DNA from: Austropuccinia psidii
Taxonomy: Eukaryota > Basidiomycota > Pucciniomycetes > Pucciniales > Sphaerophragmiaceae
Assembly (NCBI GenBank): GCA_023105745.1
Contig: JALGQZ010000008.1
Location: 24,937,866-25,001,865 of the forward strand
Reading direction: 5' to 3'
Length of the DNA: 64,000 nucleotides
Notes under the pieces: model-generated
The model's input: only the letters and a program-made list of their open reading frames with translations
What the model was told of the DNA's origin: nothing
Database searches by the model: none
In this document: in pieces, positions 1 to 11,354 of the stretch
Numbering within the stretch: the stretch's first letter is position 1
Layout: each line of letters starts with the position of its first letter
Position numbers and translations under genes: made by a program

Positions 1-704
1 TTCTTGGTGGTAATGAGGCCTTCACTATGCCTTTTCCCTTTTCCCTTTCTCCCTTCTGTTTCTGAAGGTGTCACTGGTGTATTGCCTTGAGACTGGATAT
101 CAAGTGGGATGAAATTCTCTACCACTGAAAAAGAAATGAGGTCTTATGTAAGTTAAGACTTCTTAAGATGCTATTTGCACATCTAAGAATTGCCTCTGGG
201 CAATATATTGCTATATTGTGCCCTTGTATTGAGATGTGTAATTGAAATTATCAATTTACACTTCAAAAATACTGGTTTGTGGATGTGTGGTATATTATTT
301 GCATCCACTCTCTCACAGATTAACTTTTAATTAAGAATTGTAATCCAAGTGGTTATATAAAGAACAATTCAAATTATCAATAGGTTCAACCATGTCCCTG
401 AAGCTGTTATTTACAGTACCGGGTTCTTTTTCATAACAAAAAAGAATAAAAGATATGGGTCTTATTGTTTGGATATCCCCAACAGCCCAATTTTTACTAG
501 TGGTGATTGAATTATAATCAAGCCACATAAAAAATAGAAAAAAAACACAGTTGTATAAATTAAACACCACTGGAAAAAAGGATGTATTCTTATTTATATT
601 TCCATGTAGAAAATATAGGTTATAAGAGAAAAATATGATAAAAATAAGAAATTACTCACTTTTAGGCCAAAATTGGTCTAAAGAACATGGCCAGGCCCCC
701 AAAA
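1..704. other. Unassigned AT-rich sequence before LTR E1
   Basis: No reading frame with coding character and no recognisable repeat end was found. A pyrimidine-rich tract lies near positions 30-60. This could be older transposon interior or intergenic DNA cut by the window edge. Confidence 0.5.
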
Positions 705-2104
705 TGTCAGGCTGAGTCTATGAAGAAGTGGTAATAAATGTATTTACAACCTGTACTATTACTATGACACAGATGATTAATGATAAAAAAGGCTTTATAT
801 AATGGCTTAAGGGATCTACTATTATCAAATACTGGTGGTGAGTGCTGCTGAAAGCCCTGGGTGCAGTCTTACCAGTTGAATTACTATAATAAGAGCTACA
901 ATAATTAAGATTTAAGGTATACCTGTTTATTTTCCAAGATTATAGCTGTACTATGTAGTAATTTCAAGAGAAGGATGGGGATTCCTTTTCTGGGAGAGAA
1001 AAGGCCTCCTTTCATCCTGAAATGGGGTGGAAAGGTCTTCTAGACCATTCACATGGAGGAAGTGAAGAGTTCTCACTTCAGAGTACTGGCTTGTGGGTTT
1101 CACAACACCTGTATAATATGTAGTGGGCTCAGATGTGGTTTTGAAACCACATTGGGGCAGTTTTCCCCAATACAGGGTGAAAACTCTCATCTGGGGACCA
1201 CAGCCCTCTTCTGATGTGTATGACGCATAGAAAGCTGTACAGAACCTGTATGGGACCCAAGAATTGAATGAACTATGATATATTGAAGTATAAAAAAGCT
1301 TCTTTATCTATTTGGCACCTCATAATCATAGCTATGGGATAGTATCCCACAGTAAAGGTGTATTGGCCAAACTGTGGGATTTCAACCTAAAACTGATATA
1401 ACTTTGTCAGTTTTCAAGATATTGAGCCCAAAGTTGGTTCATTTTTTAGCCCTGAATTTGATCTACAAAATTCTTTCTCCTTTGGCATGGGTAAAATTGA
1501 ATATAGCAAAGTTATTCCATGTCCAATTTTTGTTATCCACATATATGATTTTCTCAAAATCTGTATGGAACTTGTTTGCCCCATAACTTTGGATCTAGGT
1601 GAGGTATGAGGAAATGGATAACACCATCAGATATCCCTGATTGTAATCTTTTTAAAATGACCCAGCTTTAGGTATCTCACACTAAAACTGTAGAACTTAG
1701 ATGGGAGGTGAATATTTTATTCACCCCTATTTGACCTTATTTTTGCCATAACTTCTGCAGTCTTGGTGCTAGCTCAGTTTGAATAGTACCATTGAATATT
1801 CCTGACCTAGAGCTTTGATTTCAATGCCCATTTGCTGGGGTTAAGCCTCTTCCCCTGGACTTTAGATGAGAGGTGAAAAGTAAGGTTTATGATTCGCAAC
1901 TTCTTTGAGCAGGAATAACTTTGTTATTCTTTGTCCTATGATGATGGCACTTGTATATTTGGAAACAGGTGAGTTTCCTATTTCTTTTGATACTTTTTGA
2001 GCTGGTTTTTCTCAGCTCCATGTTTTGGTGGTATTTTGCTCTACCATTGGTTTATGGTATTTGGCTGTCATGCTTGTGCTCTGGTTTTGAGTCACAGGCT
2101 GAAA
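705..2104 (-). repeat. LTR-like repeat, family E, copy E1
   Basis: This is a 1,400-bp unit that begins TGTCAGGCTGAGTC and ends CAGGCTGAAA (expected CAGGCTGACA). It matches the reverse complement of 47688-49086 over its whole length, and E2 is 1,399 bp, so the ends are well defined. Shared landmarks include the GTGGTTTTGAAACCACAT palindrome near 1135-1152 and the region around 1320-1360. No ORF of transposon character is present. The flanking 5-mers (CAAAA and ATGGG) do not match, so its duplication is lost or the copy is rearranged. The strand is assigned by analogy with the coding sense of family A. Confidence 0.75.
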
Positions 2105-2829
2105 ATGGGTCTTCAGTGAGGAAAAACCACCTTTTATTACTTCTGGGACTGTGAGGGGATGGAAAGCCTCTCAAAATCTCAAGGGTGAGAAACTCAACTC
2201 TGAGGGTTATTTTTTGTCTCAATCTTCATAAATTCCACATAATAGACATCATTTCTATTTTGGGAGCCCAAATGACCTTTCTAGACTGATAAAGGGTGAA
2301 TAAACTGTAAAATGTCCCCTTAAAGACTTTTGTGGCGCCCATAGAGATTTTGAGGGACCCCAATCAGTCTTTCTTGGAATTCCTGAGCTTTAAATACAAA
2401 TACTTGAGGTATAAAGGCAACACCAGATAGTTTTAGATACATCAGGAATCCAATACAAAATAGTTGGAGAGATACATTAACTACAAAGTTGAGTATTCTT
2501 TATATCAACCATTCCAAAAAACTGTAGAAGCTATAAGGGCTCTAAGTTGTTGATTTATTTGTACACATCAGTTTGTGGCTTTGAAAAATTAAATATGAAT
2601 ATCTCACTGCTTTTTGATTATATCAAGACTAAAAAAAGGATCTTGGGGCTTCAGGAGCTCTACTGTATAATATAGTTTTTAATAGATATTTATCTAAATA
2701 GGGAAATATACAGGGATTTTCTTTAACGATAATTTCCAGAAAAACTGTGTATTTGGTTATGAATTTTTTTAACCAATATTTATTAGTAAATATTGGAGAT
2801 AAAGAACTTTCAGGGGGATCCCTCTAAGT
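2105..2829. other. Unassigned AT-rich sequence between E1 and B1
   Basis: No gene, RNA or repeat end was recognised. It is the sequence into which B1 inserted, because its last five bases (ATCTC, 2830-2834) are repeated on the far side of B1. Confidence 0.45.
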
Positions 2830-2834
2830 ATCTC

Positions 2835-4805
2835 TGTGAACCTTTGAGATATGACCACATACCCAAAAAGGTCACAAGAAACATTTAAAATAATTATACA
2901 TTAAAAATAATTACCTTGAAGCTACAAAAATGCCATAAATTGGCATAAAAATTGGTTTAACTTAAAAACAAATGAACAAACATGTGAAATAAACTATACC
3001 ATTGGATTCCCCATGGTAAAATATACATATACCATTTTTATGGCATATCTGTAAAGCCAATATTTAATGAGCTATAAGTAATAATACCTTATAAAAATCA
3101 CAAATCCTTATTCATTTCAAATACCAAAGAAGCAACATGTAAAATAAATGGTAAAATTGGATTCTACATAAAAATTCACATATAAAACAAGTAAGAAGCT
3201 AAGCTCCAAAGTCAATACTTAAGGAATTAAGCTGAATATATGCACTTTTTTGGTCAACGCATATATTCAAGAATTTTAGCTAATATCTTTTGAAATATGC
3301 ATGATAGAGTGATGAACCAAATATGGAGTCATCACGTACCTACTGTAGGAATACGGAAATGGAGTTTATTTCACAAGTTATAAACAAGGTTAAAACCTTT
3401 AAGGGATTATTGACTAAAAAATCAACAGAGCTGTTGACCACTTTGTTGTGAAAGTGGTCCAAACTCAAAAAAAAGTATACAGTTGGATTCTACTAGTTTA
3501 TTCGTGAAAAATGATGTATTTTTATTATAATATTCAAGGTATAACCCTTTGAAATCATGGTTTGAAGCTTAAAATATTAAATTTCGACAGAAAAGATGAG
3601 TTACAAGAAAAATCATCAAAAATAGAGTTTTGATGATGTAATGCAATGCTCTTGGAAGCATAATACGGTCATGCCAAGCTATTAGAATTCACTCTCTGAA
3701 TTGCTGTAGCGTGTAAATTTGAAAAGTTATTAAAGATCAAAGTTTGAGCTTAATTTGATCATTTATGATCACTCACTGTAGCTTTAAGTTAAGTTTAACA
3801 GTCATATGAGTGAAAAAATTGGTGAATACTGTTAGTTTATGATTAAAACTAATAAAATCCACGAAATTTGGGGTTCTGCCAAGCCTTGACGTCATCAAAC
3901 TTAGAGTTGTAGTGATAACTCTAAACAATGGCGTAATAATGAGATAATATGGTGTAATCATGATGTAATCATCACCAAACCTTAAAATATTGATCAATTC
4001 CAGTGGATATGATCAGTGCACATCTACTAGAAGCCTGTTGGACTCTAGGAGGGAGGTATTTACTATAAATAGAGCTCTTTTTACTCTGTTTTCCCCTTAG
4101 ATGCTTACAAAACATTAAATCATTAAATAAAAAGGTAATTTCTTTATTCTTTATATATAAAACTTTTATATTATTAAATACCAAAGATCATCTTATAATA
4201 ATCTTCATCTTTTATGTGATTATTACAATTATTTAATTGTTTTGTTTAAATTTCTCTCAAAAAACCTCAATTCCACGTAAAACTAAGAAAATTTGTAATT
4301 TCTCTTAAAATTTATTGTAACTACAATTTAAATAAGTTTTCTTTACATTTCTAGGTGTAAAATTACTCAAAATTATTATATTAAGTATTAAAAGTAGGTT
4401 ATTTCTCTTATTATAATATTTTTTTTCTATTATTACTTTTTAATAATTCTATAATTAATATAAATAGTATTTATGTTAATTTATAACTTTAATATTGGTA
4501 ATATTATTGTTATTAATTGTTTTTTATTAATAAAAAACAATTTTTTACGCCTTTATTATTTGTTGGTAACAATAATAAAGTGCTTTTGAATATATTAATA
4601 TATTTATTTTATATATATTTTTTTTATAATATAAATTATATTATTATATTTATTTAATAATATAATTATTTTACGCCTTAATTATAATAATTCTTTATTA
4701 TTATAATTATTTTTTATCTTATTCAATTTATTTATAAGGACATTCATAGTACAATAAGTAAAATATTAGTAATTTTTACTTATCGTTTCATAGTCAAACC
4801 TTACA
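2835..4805 (+). repeat. Solo LTR, family B, copy B1, with ATCTC duplication
   Basis: A 1,971-bp element starting TGTGAACCTTTGAG and ending AGTCAAACCTTACA. The 5-mer ATCTC occurs directly before it (2830-2834) and directly after it (4806-4810), an exact target-site duplication. The sequence aligns with 18170-20116 and 28970-30725 in reverse orientation and with 40883-42710 in the same orientation. The terminal block GTACAATAAGTAAAATATTA near 4748-4770 recurs in all five B copies. The last ~700 bp is extremely AT-rich. There is no coding capacity and no matching internal domain on either side, so it is read as a solo LTR. Confidence 0.87.
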
Positions 4806-4810
4806 ATCTC

Positions 4811-5177
4811 ATTGCTTTCTTTCATTTGGGGTGTACCATTTAAATCCTGGATCATGACCTCATTTTCTTTTGAAGGGGTTTCTTCAAATTAAAGGTGAAA
4901 AATTACTAATTTTTTAAGTTAGGGTTCTACAGGGAAATCAATAGCACCATTTTAAAGCTATAGTTCAGAGCTTTAATAATCATAACTATCTCATGAAGTG
5001 TGAGTAAAAGTTAAGGAATCTAGATTAGAAATGAATATAGCTTTATGGCTTAGTGGACACTAAGTCAAATCTTGAGAGTGTTATAGAATTTTCATCTCTT
5101 TTTTAGTTTGGATAAAAGTGGCATATTCTTGAATGAAAGAGTTCTCTCTTCACACCTATGCCAATAGGGATTCTATT
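4811..5177. other. Unassigned spacer between solo LTRs B1 and A1
   Basis: No gene or repeat recognised. It is pre-insertion sequence bounded by the target duplications of B1 (4806-4810) and A1 (5178-5182). Confidence 0.45.
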
Positions 5178-5182
5178 TTCCA

Positions 5183-7102
5183 TGTGAGCCTTGAGGTATA
5201 TTTTACATACCCAAATAGGCCACAATTATCTTAAAAAGAAATTTTGAATTATGCAAAACTCATAAGTCATGCATATATCCAAAATTCATCATTTTCAATT
5301 TCAGAAAAAATGAATAACTTTTTATTGAGTAAGTAAATCCATGGATTTAAGACCAGATTTGGATTCTACACAAAAATTCACCTAGGGTAGCTCCATAGAG
5401 TGAATAAGCTCAATTTAAGTATTTGAGGTGGTAAAATGGAAAATACTTCAATACCACATCATTAATACCACATAAAAGATCCGTGAAAATTTTTGTTTTT
5501 CTTGATTTTTAGCCAAAATAATAGGAAAGTGAGAAATCCCATGTTACATATACACTAAGAATAGTGTTATGCATGTTTTGAGCACTTAATATCATGGTAT
5601 TCTTACATGGACTTTTGGTACACCCATAGTGGATATCTCACTTTAAGCTTAAATTACTATTTTGACGTAAAAATTGGGCAAGGGGGACAAAAGACATCAA
5701 AGAGAGCCAGGGTACCCAACTTCTGAGGCCTCAGAGGCGTGGATAGCTCCAGAGCATGGATCCATGGCTCATCTTGGCCCAATTGGTAAACTAAAACTCT
5801 TTGGGAACTTGGTTACCAAGTTACAACTACTGTAAAACATCAGAAAATAGCAAATAACCTGCTATTTTGACGTGCCAAGGAGGTAATGAGCTACTTACAC
5901 TCCTGTAACCATGTCAATTACTAATGACTTTCCATGGATAAACCCCAAAAGAGTAATTAAAACCCTTTTGGGACCCATATTCATTGATTTACCTCATAGC
6001 AACCAGCAAAACACTGCTATTTGCAATTCTACGTAGAAATGAGGTAAAACCTTCAAAAATTCATTAAAAATACAATTCTTAATGAATCTTTCTGAAACTT
6101 TCAGGACTAAAAGAGAACTGTATTATCTATGGTACAACCAAAAGGAATTACAGTTTTACTAGTAAAATTAAAAGTTTTACTTACAGTCCATTTTTGGATA
6201 TTCTACGTGAAACACTGAATCTTCAAAAATTCACAGTAATTACAACCTGTGATGAAATTGGCAATAACATTGATAACTTTGAGAAATCAATGATTATTTT
6301 AGAATAAAAGAAGATTTACAAGTGTTACTCCTTTTATTCTTAACCATATTGGGGTTGGTAGTCACGTAAAAGCATCAATTAAGTAATTATGATAATCTTA
6401 CATGACAACAGATGATGCAATCAATAATCCAAAAAGGTTTATTGTTTTCTCACTCACTGGTTTTTCAGTTTGCTCCATGGCACGCCTCTGTGAGCTGTTA
6501 TTGACTTAAAAGAAGCCTCTTCTTGCTGTTTTTTCCTCATCATCATCTTATCAATTTATTAAATCTTTATTACCAACAAGTAAGTATTAGTTCAACTATT
6601 CTTAAGTGTTTTAATTCTTTCAGAATCAATCAGAAAGACGTGAAATCATAGAATCCAACTATATATTGTTGTAATACTGTTATAAATCCTTTTGATCCCT
6701 TAAATCCACAATTCCACGTCAAATTTCTCTACTTTTATTATCAATAAGTTCTTTGGAGTATTAGTGAGTCTTTTATCTTTAATTCTTAAAGTTTTTCTCT
6801 AGTAATAGTTTTCTTCAAGAATTATCTTTATAATTATTCTTGTAAAAGATAATTATATATTAAAATAATTTTATTATTTTAATAAAAGAAGTTTTTATTA
6901 TTAAATTCTTCTTGTAATTGATTCTTGTAGACAATTACTGCTCACTGTTATAATCACTAGTAGTGTATAACACGTGAAAGAAATAATTTTATAATTATTT
7001 AATTGTGGTTATAATAATTTTTATTATTATATTTCATAAGAACAGACATAGTGCTGCTGATTAATAGTAATATTATCATCAGTTTCATAGTCACATCTTA
7101 CA
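5183..7102 (+). repeat. Solo LTR, family A, copy A1, with TTCCA duplication
   Basis: A 1,920-bp element from TGTGAGCCTTGAGG to GTCACATCTTACA. An exact 5-bp duplication TTCCA lies at 5178-5182 and 7103-7107. It aligns with 20282-22129 (reverse orientation) and with 36912-38845 (same orientation). The latter precedes a Ty3/Gypsy internal region, which identifies the family as LTRs. A recurring sub-block reads AGAGAGCCAGGGTACCC near 5702-5718 and is also found in A2, A3 and, changed, in A4. The 3' part is very AT-rich, as in family B. No internal domain adjoins it. Confidence 0.88.
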
Positions 7103-7107
7103 TTCCA

Positions 7108-8496
7108 AGTACTTTTGTTACTCAGTTTTAAATCTGAATACCTTTCTGGTGCTCTTTCTGGACCCACAGGCTTTCAATAAGAGTGTACAGTCACCATTTT
7201 TAAATCCTTTTATGTAGCTTTGAGTATTTTGAAAAAGATTCTTATGATTTTTTTGTGCCTCTCAAATTAATCTTACCCCTTTAGAAAAATAATAACATAT
7301 ATTAGAAGAATGGTTTGTCATTTCAGCTTGTAAATCAGGTTAGAAATTTACTCCAGTATATCATTATAATCATTTCTCTTTAAATATCATTTATCTTCCA
7401 AAACCTTGATTCTAAAATATTCACTCTAAAGTTCCTGGCTCAATTAATTCAAAATAAATGTTCTTTCTTGGACTCTTCTATAGTCTTATAGATATAAATT
7501 TTAATGTTTTGGTTATTTTGTTATTTCTGACAAAAAGACCTAAAGTATTTCTTTTCCAATGCTAATAATTCCCAAGATTATAATTATGAATGGTTTCTCT
7601 TTCATATTTTTTCACTACTATTTTATTTGATTTCTCCTTACTGTTGAGATCTTTTAGTAAATGTAGATCATCTGATTTTTGATAAGTATATCATATCCAC
7701 TCTTTTGAAAGGTTCAAAGTCAGAAGTTCAAATAAGGGTAAAGGGACAATAAATTCTACATATATTTCTCAATTGGACAATTCCTTTAGCTTTCATGATA
7801 AAAAAATTAAATATTATCATTGACTAAAACTGACAATATGAAGATGTAGAATTGTGTATTACTTTATCCAACATGTTTTATTTATTTAATAAGTACTTTG
7901 AACAAGAATTTCATCTATCTCAGACATATATATGGTTATTTGTTTATTAAAGGTTCTTGTAGAATCCTAAATTTCTTCTTGAAGTATAGGACTCTCTAAA
8001 ACAAATTATACTTATTTCTTATTATTCCCTTTAAGCCACAAAATGGGAAACTGATTCCAATCATGATTAGTCTGATTTGATCCTCATTGACTCATTCCCT
8101 TTTCAATATTAGGGAATCTTTATTCATTTCTAGTCTATATTTTTCAGAATATTCTTCCTTTCTATTTCTCCTTTACTCAGATTTCTCAAATTAATTGCTT
8201 TTATCTTCCAATAAGATAGCTCCTCTCCAACACATGATGGTTAACTTCCATTGCAATTTACATGCCTTCAACTTACAATTCAGAGTGAATTGAGACAAAA
8301 GATTTTTCATTAAGATTTGAGGGTTGACCTATTTCATTTTGGTTTTCAATTATCTCATGCATATTTGCATCTATCTTCTGTATTGGGTCTATTTTGATAT
8401 GCTTACAAAGCATATTTATAATTGAGCTACAGATATTTTCAAGGATTTAAATGAAATAAATGTGATTTAAAGACCCTTGCATAATTTCCTTAAACT
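7108..8496. other. Unassigned, probably decayed transposon interior
   Basis: About 1.4 kb between A1 and C1 with no open frame of note and no recognised domain. On the minus strand the stretch near 8000-8400 can be read as broken, lysine- and glutamate-rich peptide resembling a degraded gag-like coiled-coil region. This is too weak to call. Confidence 0.35.
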
Positions 8497-8923
8497 CAAA
8501 TTGTAAGTTTTGTCTATGAAACTCTTGATAATAGTAACAATATCAAGAGTACTATGACTTTCTTGAGTAGAAAAATATAATATAATAAAATATTATAACC
8601 ACAAATTTAAATATAATTATTAAAAATAATTATATAAAAAAAAGAAATTTCATTATTACTATATAAAATAATAATAAAAAAATATAATAATTATAATTAT
8701 TCTTTAATTGTTATAGTCACTGACACACTGCCTGCATTATTACATCACCAAGGTCCATGTGATGTCACATCACAAAGTTTTGGTTAATTTTAAATCACAT
8801 GTCTGTGTTTATCTATTCCCCATGTGATTTTTAATCAACCTATATAGATGTGATGAAATAATTTCTATTACATAAAAAGTGGAATGGTTCATTTTACATA
8901 AATCTCAGGTTGTGGATGCAAAA

Positions 8924-9099
8924 TCAACCATAAGTTGATGTAAAGTCAACCATAGGTTAATGTAAAGTCAACCATAGTTTGATGTAAAATAAACTGTAGC
9001 TTGATGTGATATCAACGATAGATTGATGTAATATGAACCATAGGTTGATTTAATATTAACCATAGGTTTATGTAATATCAACCATAGGTTGATGTAATA
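8924..9099. repeat. Tandem array, eight 22-bp palindromic units
   Basis: Units start at 8924, 8946, 8968, 8990, 9012, 9034, 9056 and 9078, exactly 22 bp apart. Each contains a variant of the interrupted palindrome TCAACCATAGGTTGA followed by TGTAATA or TGTAAAG. Most units differ from the consensus at one to four positions. Each unit could form a small hairpin, in addition to pairing with the opposite array at 9365-9436. Confidence 0.9.
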
Positions 9100-9160
9100 A
9101 TGTGGAGTCAATTACTCATCATGTGAAATCAATTTCTCGTCATTTGTAGTTAATGCCTGA

Positions 9161-9244
9161 AATTGATTCCACATTATGAGGAATTGATTTAACATCATGA
9201 GGAATTGATTCCAAATGATGTGAAATTTATTCCACATGATGAGG
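9161..9244. repeat. Middle tandem array of 21-bp units
   Basis: Four units begin with AATTGATT or AATTTATT at 9161, 9182, 9203 and 9224, a period of 21 bp. Each is followed by a variant of CCACATGATGAGG. Related inverted or degenerate motifs (TCATCATGTGAAATCAAT, CTCATGATGAGGAATTGAT) flank it at 9115-9145 and 9320-9345, so the centre of the foldback element is itself partly palindromic. Confidence 0.75.
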
Positions 9245-9364
9245 TTTTCATTACACATGATTCTCAGTTGATAACCAATGGTGGAGAATCAATAGCCCAT
9301 AATTAGAAATTGATACCTCATGATGAGGAATTGATATACCAATTCAAACTTTGATTGGTAATAG

Positions 9365-9436
9365 ATCAACCTATGGTTAATATTACATCAACATATGCTT
9401 CATATTACATCAACCTATGGTTAATATTACATCAAC
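9365..9436. repeat. Right-arm inverted array of 22-bp units
   Basis: Units beginning ATCAAC at 9365, 9387, 9409 and 9431 are spaced 22 bp apart and carry variants of TCAACCTATGGTTAATATTA. They are the reverse complement of the left array but number only about three and a half against eight. The two arms have therefore gained or lost units independently. Confidence 0.85.
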
Positions 9437-11354
9437 AACCTGAGGTTCATGTAAAATGAACCATTCCACTTTTTATGTAATAGGAATTATTTCATCACAT
9501 CTATATACGTTGATTAAAAATCACACGGGGAATAGATAAACACAGACATGTGATTTAAAATTAACCAAAACTTTGTGATGTGACATCACATGGACCTTGG
9601 TGATGTAATAATGCAATTTTTAGAGAAAACTTACTTATAATATAAATTTAATACAAGAAGTCAAATATAACAGTTATTATATTGAATAATTATTATAGGT
9701 TAAAGACACGCCCAAAGTCAATATTTTAAATTATAAAACAACTTTTTATGGTAAAAAAAATGATTAAAGAGTTTTTGAGAGGAATTTGTGGATTTAAAAG
9801 ATATTTTAAATACAACAATTTTATAAAAGAAAATATATTATAGGTGATTACAACAATAATCTTCAATTCTTTAATTTAAGATTTATAAAGAATAAAATGC
9901 TTAAGAAATACTTTAATAATAATACTTTACATATAATAAAGCTTTACCTGTTTAAATGTCTAATATAATTGGATTGACAATTGATTATGGACAAAAACAG
10001 TGATGAGAAGACTCTTTTTATGTCTACAGAGCAGCTCTCATGATTCATAATGGATATAGAGGGCATGCTCAGGTCAAAACTGAACAACCATGCTTAAAAA
10101 TAAGGTTCTTAACTTAAGGTAGCTTATTTTTAATTCCAATTTGAGGTTACCAGTGTTATTCTTAGCTCCAAGTAGCTTTAATCCTCATTCAAGTCGATTA
10201 TTTTAAGTTTTAATATAAAATAAGCTTATTTATATTAAATTTTATCACATGAAAAACTTAAAAATAGAGTTTCAAGCAGAAATTCCTAAACTCAATTTTT
10301 AATTAATTTTTAAAGAAATCTTAATTTTCTTTAAGTATAATTAAAAGAGTAAATTTCCAGGCTAATTACCAAGGAAATACATTTATAAAATATAATTGAA
10401 ATTTGATTTATATATAGATAATATTAAAATGTAAGCTGTGTGAAATTTTCAACCAAATCCATCAAGAATTGGATATTTAATGAATTTTTGAAGTTATTGC
10501 TATTTTTTCACGTAAAATAGCAATACACACTAAACCTTAACTTTTGATAAGGTTTTAATGCTTGTAACCTTAAAGGTTTAAGCTTATTTAAGCTTTTACA
10601 GGTCTCAAAACTTCAATTTTAAGCCTGCATATCGGGATTTACCCTTTAGCAGCTTCAAATTCCTGTCCAAATTGGGTTAAAAGCAGTTTGAACTTTAAGG
10701 TTGGATCAAAGTCTAATATTAAAGTTTAAGTAAGGTTGAAAATCCCACAATACAGGTGGACAACCTTAATTGAATCATTTCAGATCCAAAAAGTTGGGTA
10801 CCCCAGCTCTGTTTGGTCTTTTTCCTTTGTCCCACCTTTTTGCGTGGATTTTGCCCTTTTATTTATTTAAAGCCATACTATAGCCTTAATCCCTTTTAAA
10901 TTGAGCTCATGCAGGATTTACATTCTGTATGGCAGATCCTTAGCCAATTCAGTAAATATACACAACACCTCAATTTTAACTAAAATCTTGGTAAGTTTGC
11001 ATAAAACTTATGTAGCTTTAAATTTAAGCTTATTCAAGCTTAAATTTAACAATTTTGAAGAAAAATTTAAAAAATTTACATTAGTACTGTGAGATTCTTA
11101 AATATTCCAATAAAATAAGAAATAAGCCTTTTTGGGTATAACACCCTATGGGTGTACCCTAGGTCATTTTTGGTGTAGAATCCAAAAATGACATAATATT
11201 TATAGCTTTGTTTATCCAAAAAAGTTATGCTTATTTCTTATATTTTTCCATTTTAAATTCAATTGAAAATTCTATTGTAGACTAAATCAACTGTATATAA
11301 TGTCATTTGTGGCCTTATGAGTATGTTATACATACCTCACAGGCTCCCACAAAT

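Larger units (their letters stand above)
8733..9615. mobile_element. Foldback-type element with ~180-bp inverted arms
   Basis: The first ~180 bp (8733 to ~8912, starting TGCATTATTACATCACC) is repeated as the reverse complement at ~9435-9615, with only about five differences by eye. Inside the arms lie tandem arrays: eight 22-bp units on the left (8924-9099), a middle array of 21-bp units (about 9161-9244), and three to four 22-bp units in opposite orientation on the right (9365-9436). There is no ORF, so it is non-autonomous. The target duplication is ambiguous because the palindrome runs to the very ends. It sits inside LTR C1 and is therefore younger than it. Long repeat-bearing inverted arms are typical of foldback elements; a large MITE is the alternative. 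Confidence 0.85.
8502..11349 (-). repeat. Solo LTR, family C, copy C1, with CAAAT duplication
   Basis: Starts TGTAAGTTTTGTCTATGAAA and ends CCTCACAGGCTCCCA. The exact 5-mer CAAAT precedes (8497-8501) and follows (11350-11354) it. Total length is 2,848 bp, of which 883 bp is a nested foldback element (8733-9615). The remainder matches 61666-63766 along its length and 50810 to ~52000 in its first part. The block GGTACCCCAGCTCTGTTTGG near 10798-10817 has counterparts in the C3 and A families. Compared with C2 and C3, roughly 185 bp of LTR is missing at the point where the foldback element sits. Confidence 0.85.

Noticed and set aside
8924..9436. Regularly spaced 22-bp repeats suggesting a CRISPR-like array
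   Set aside because: The units are contiguous with no spacers, are palindromic, and lie within an inverted-repeat element in a eukaryotic genome.
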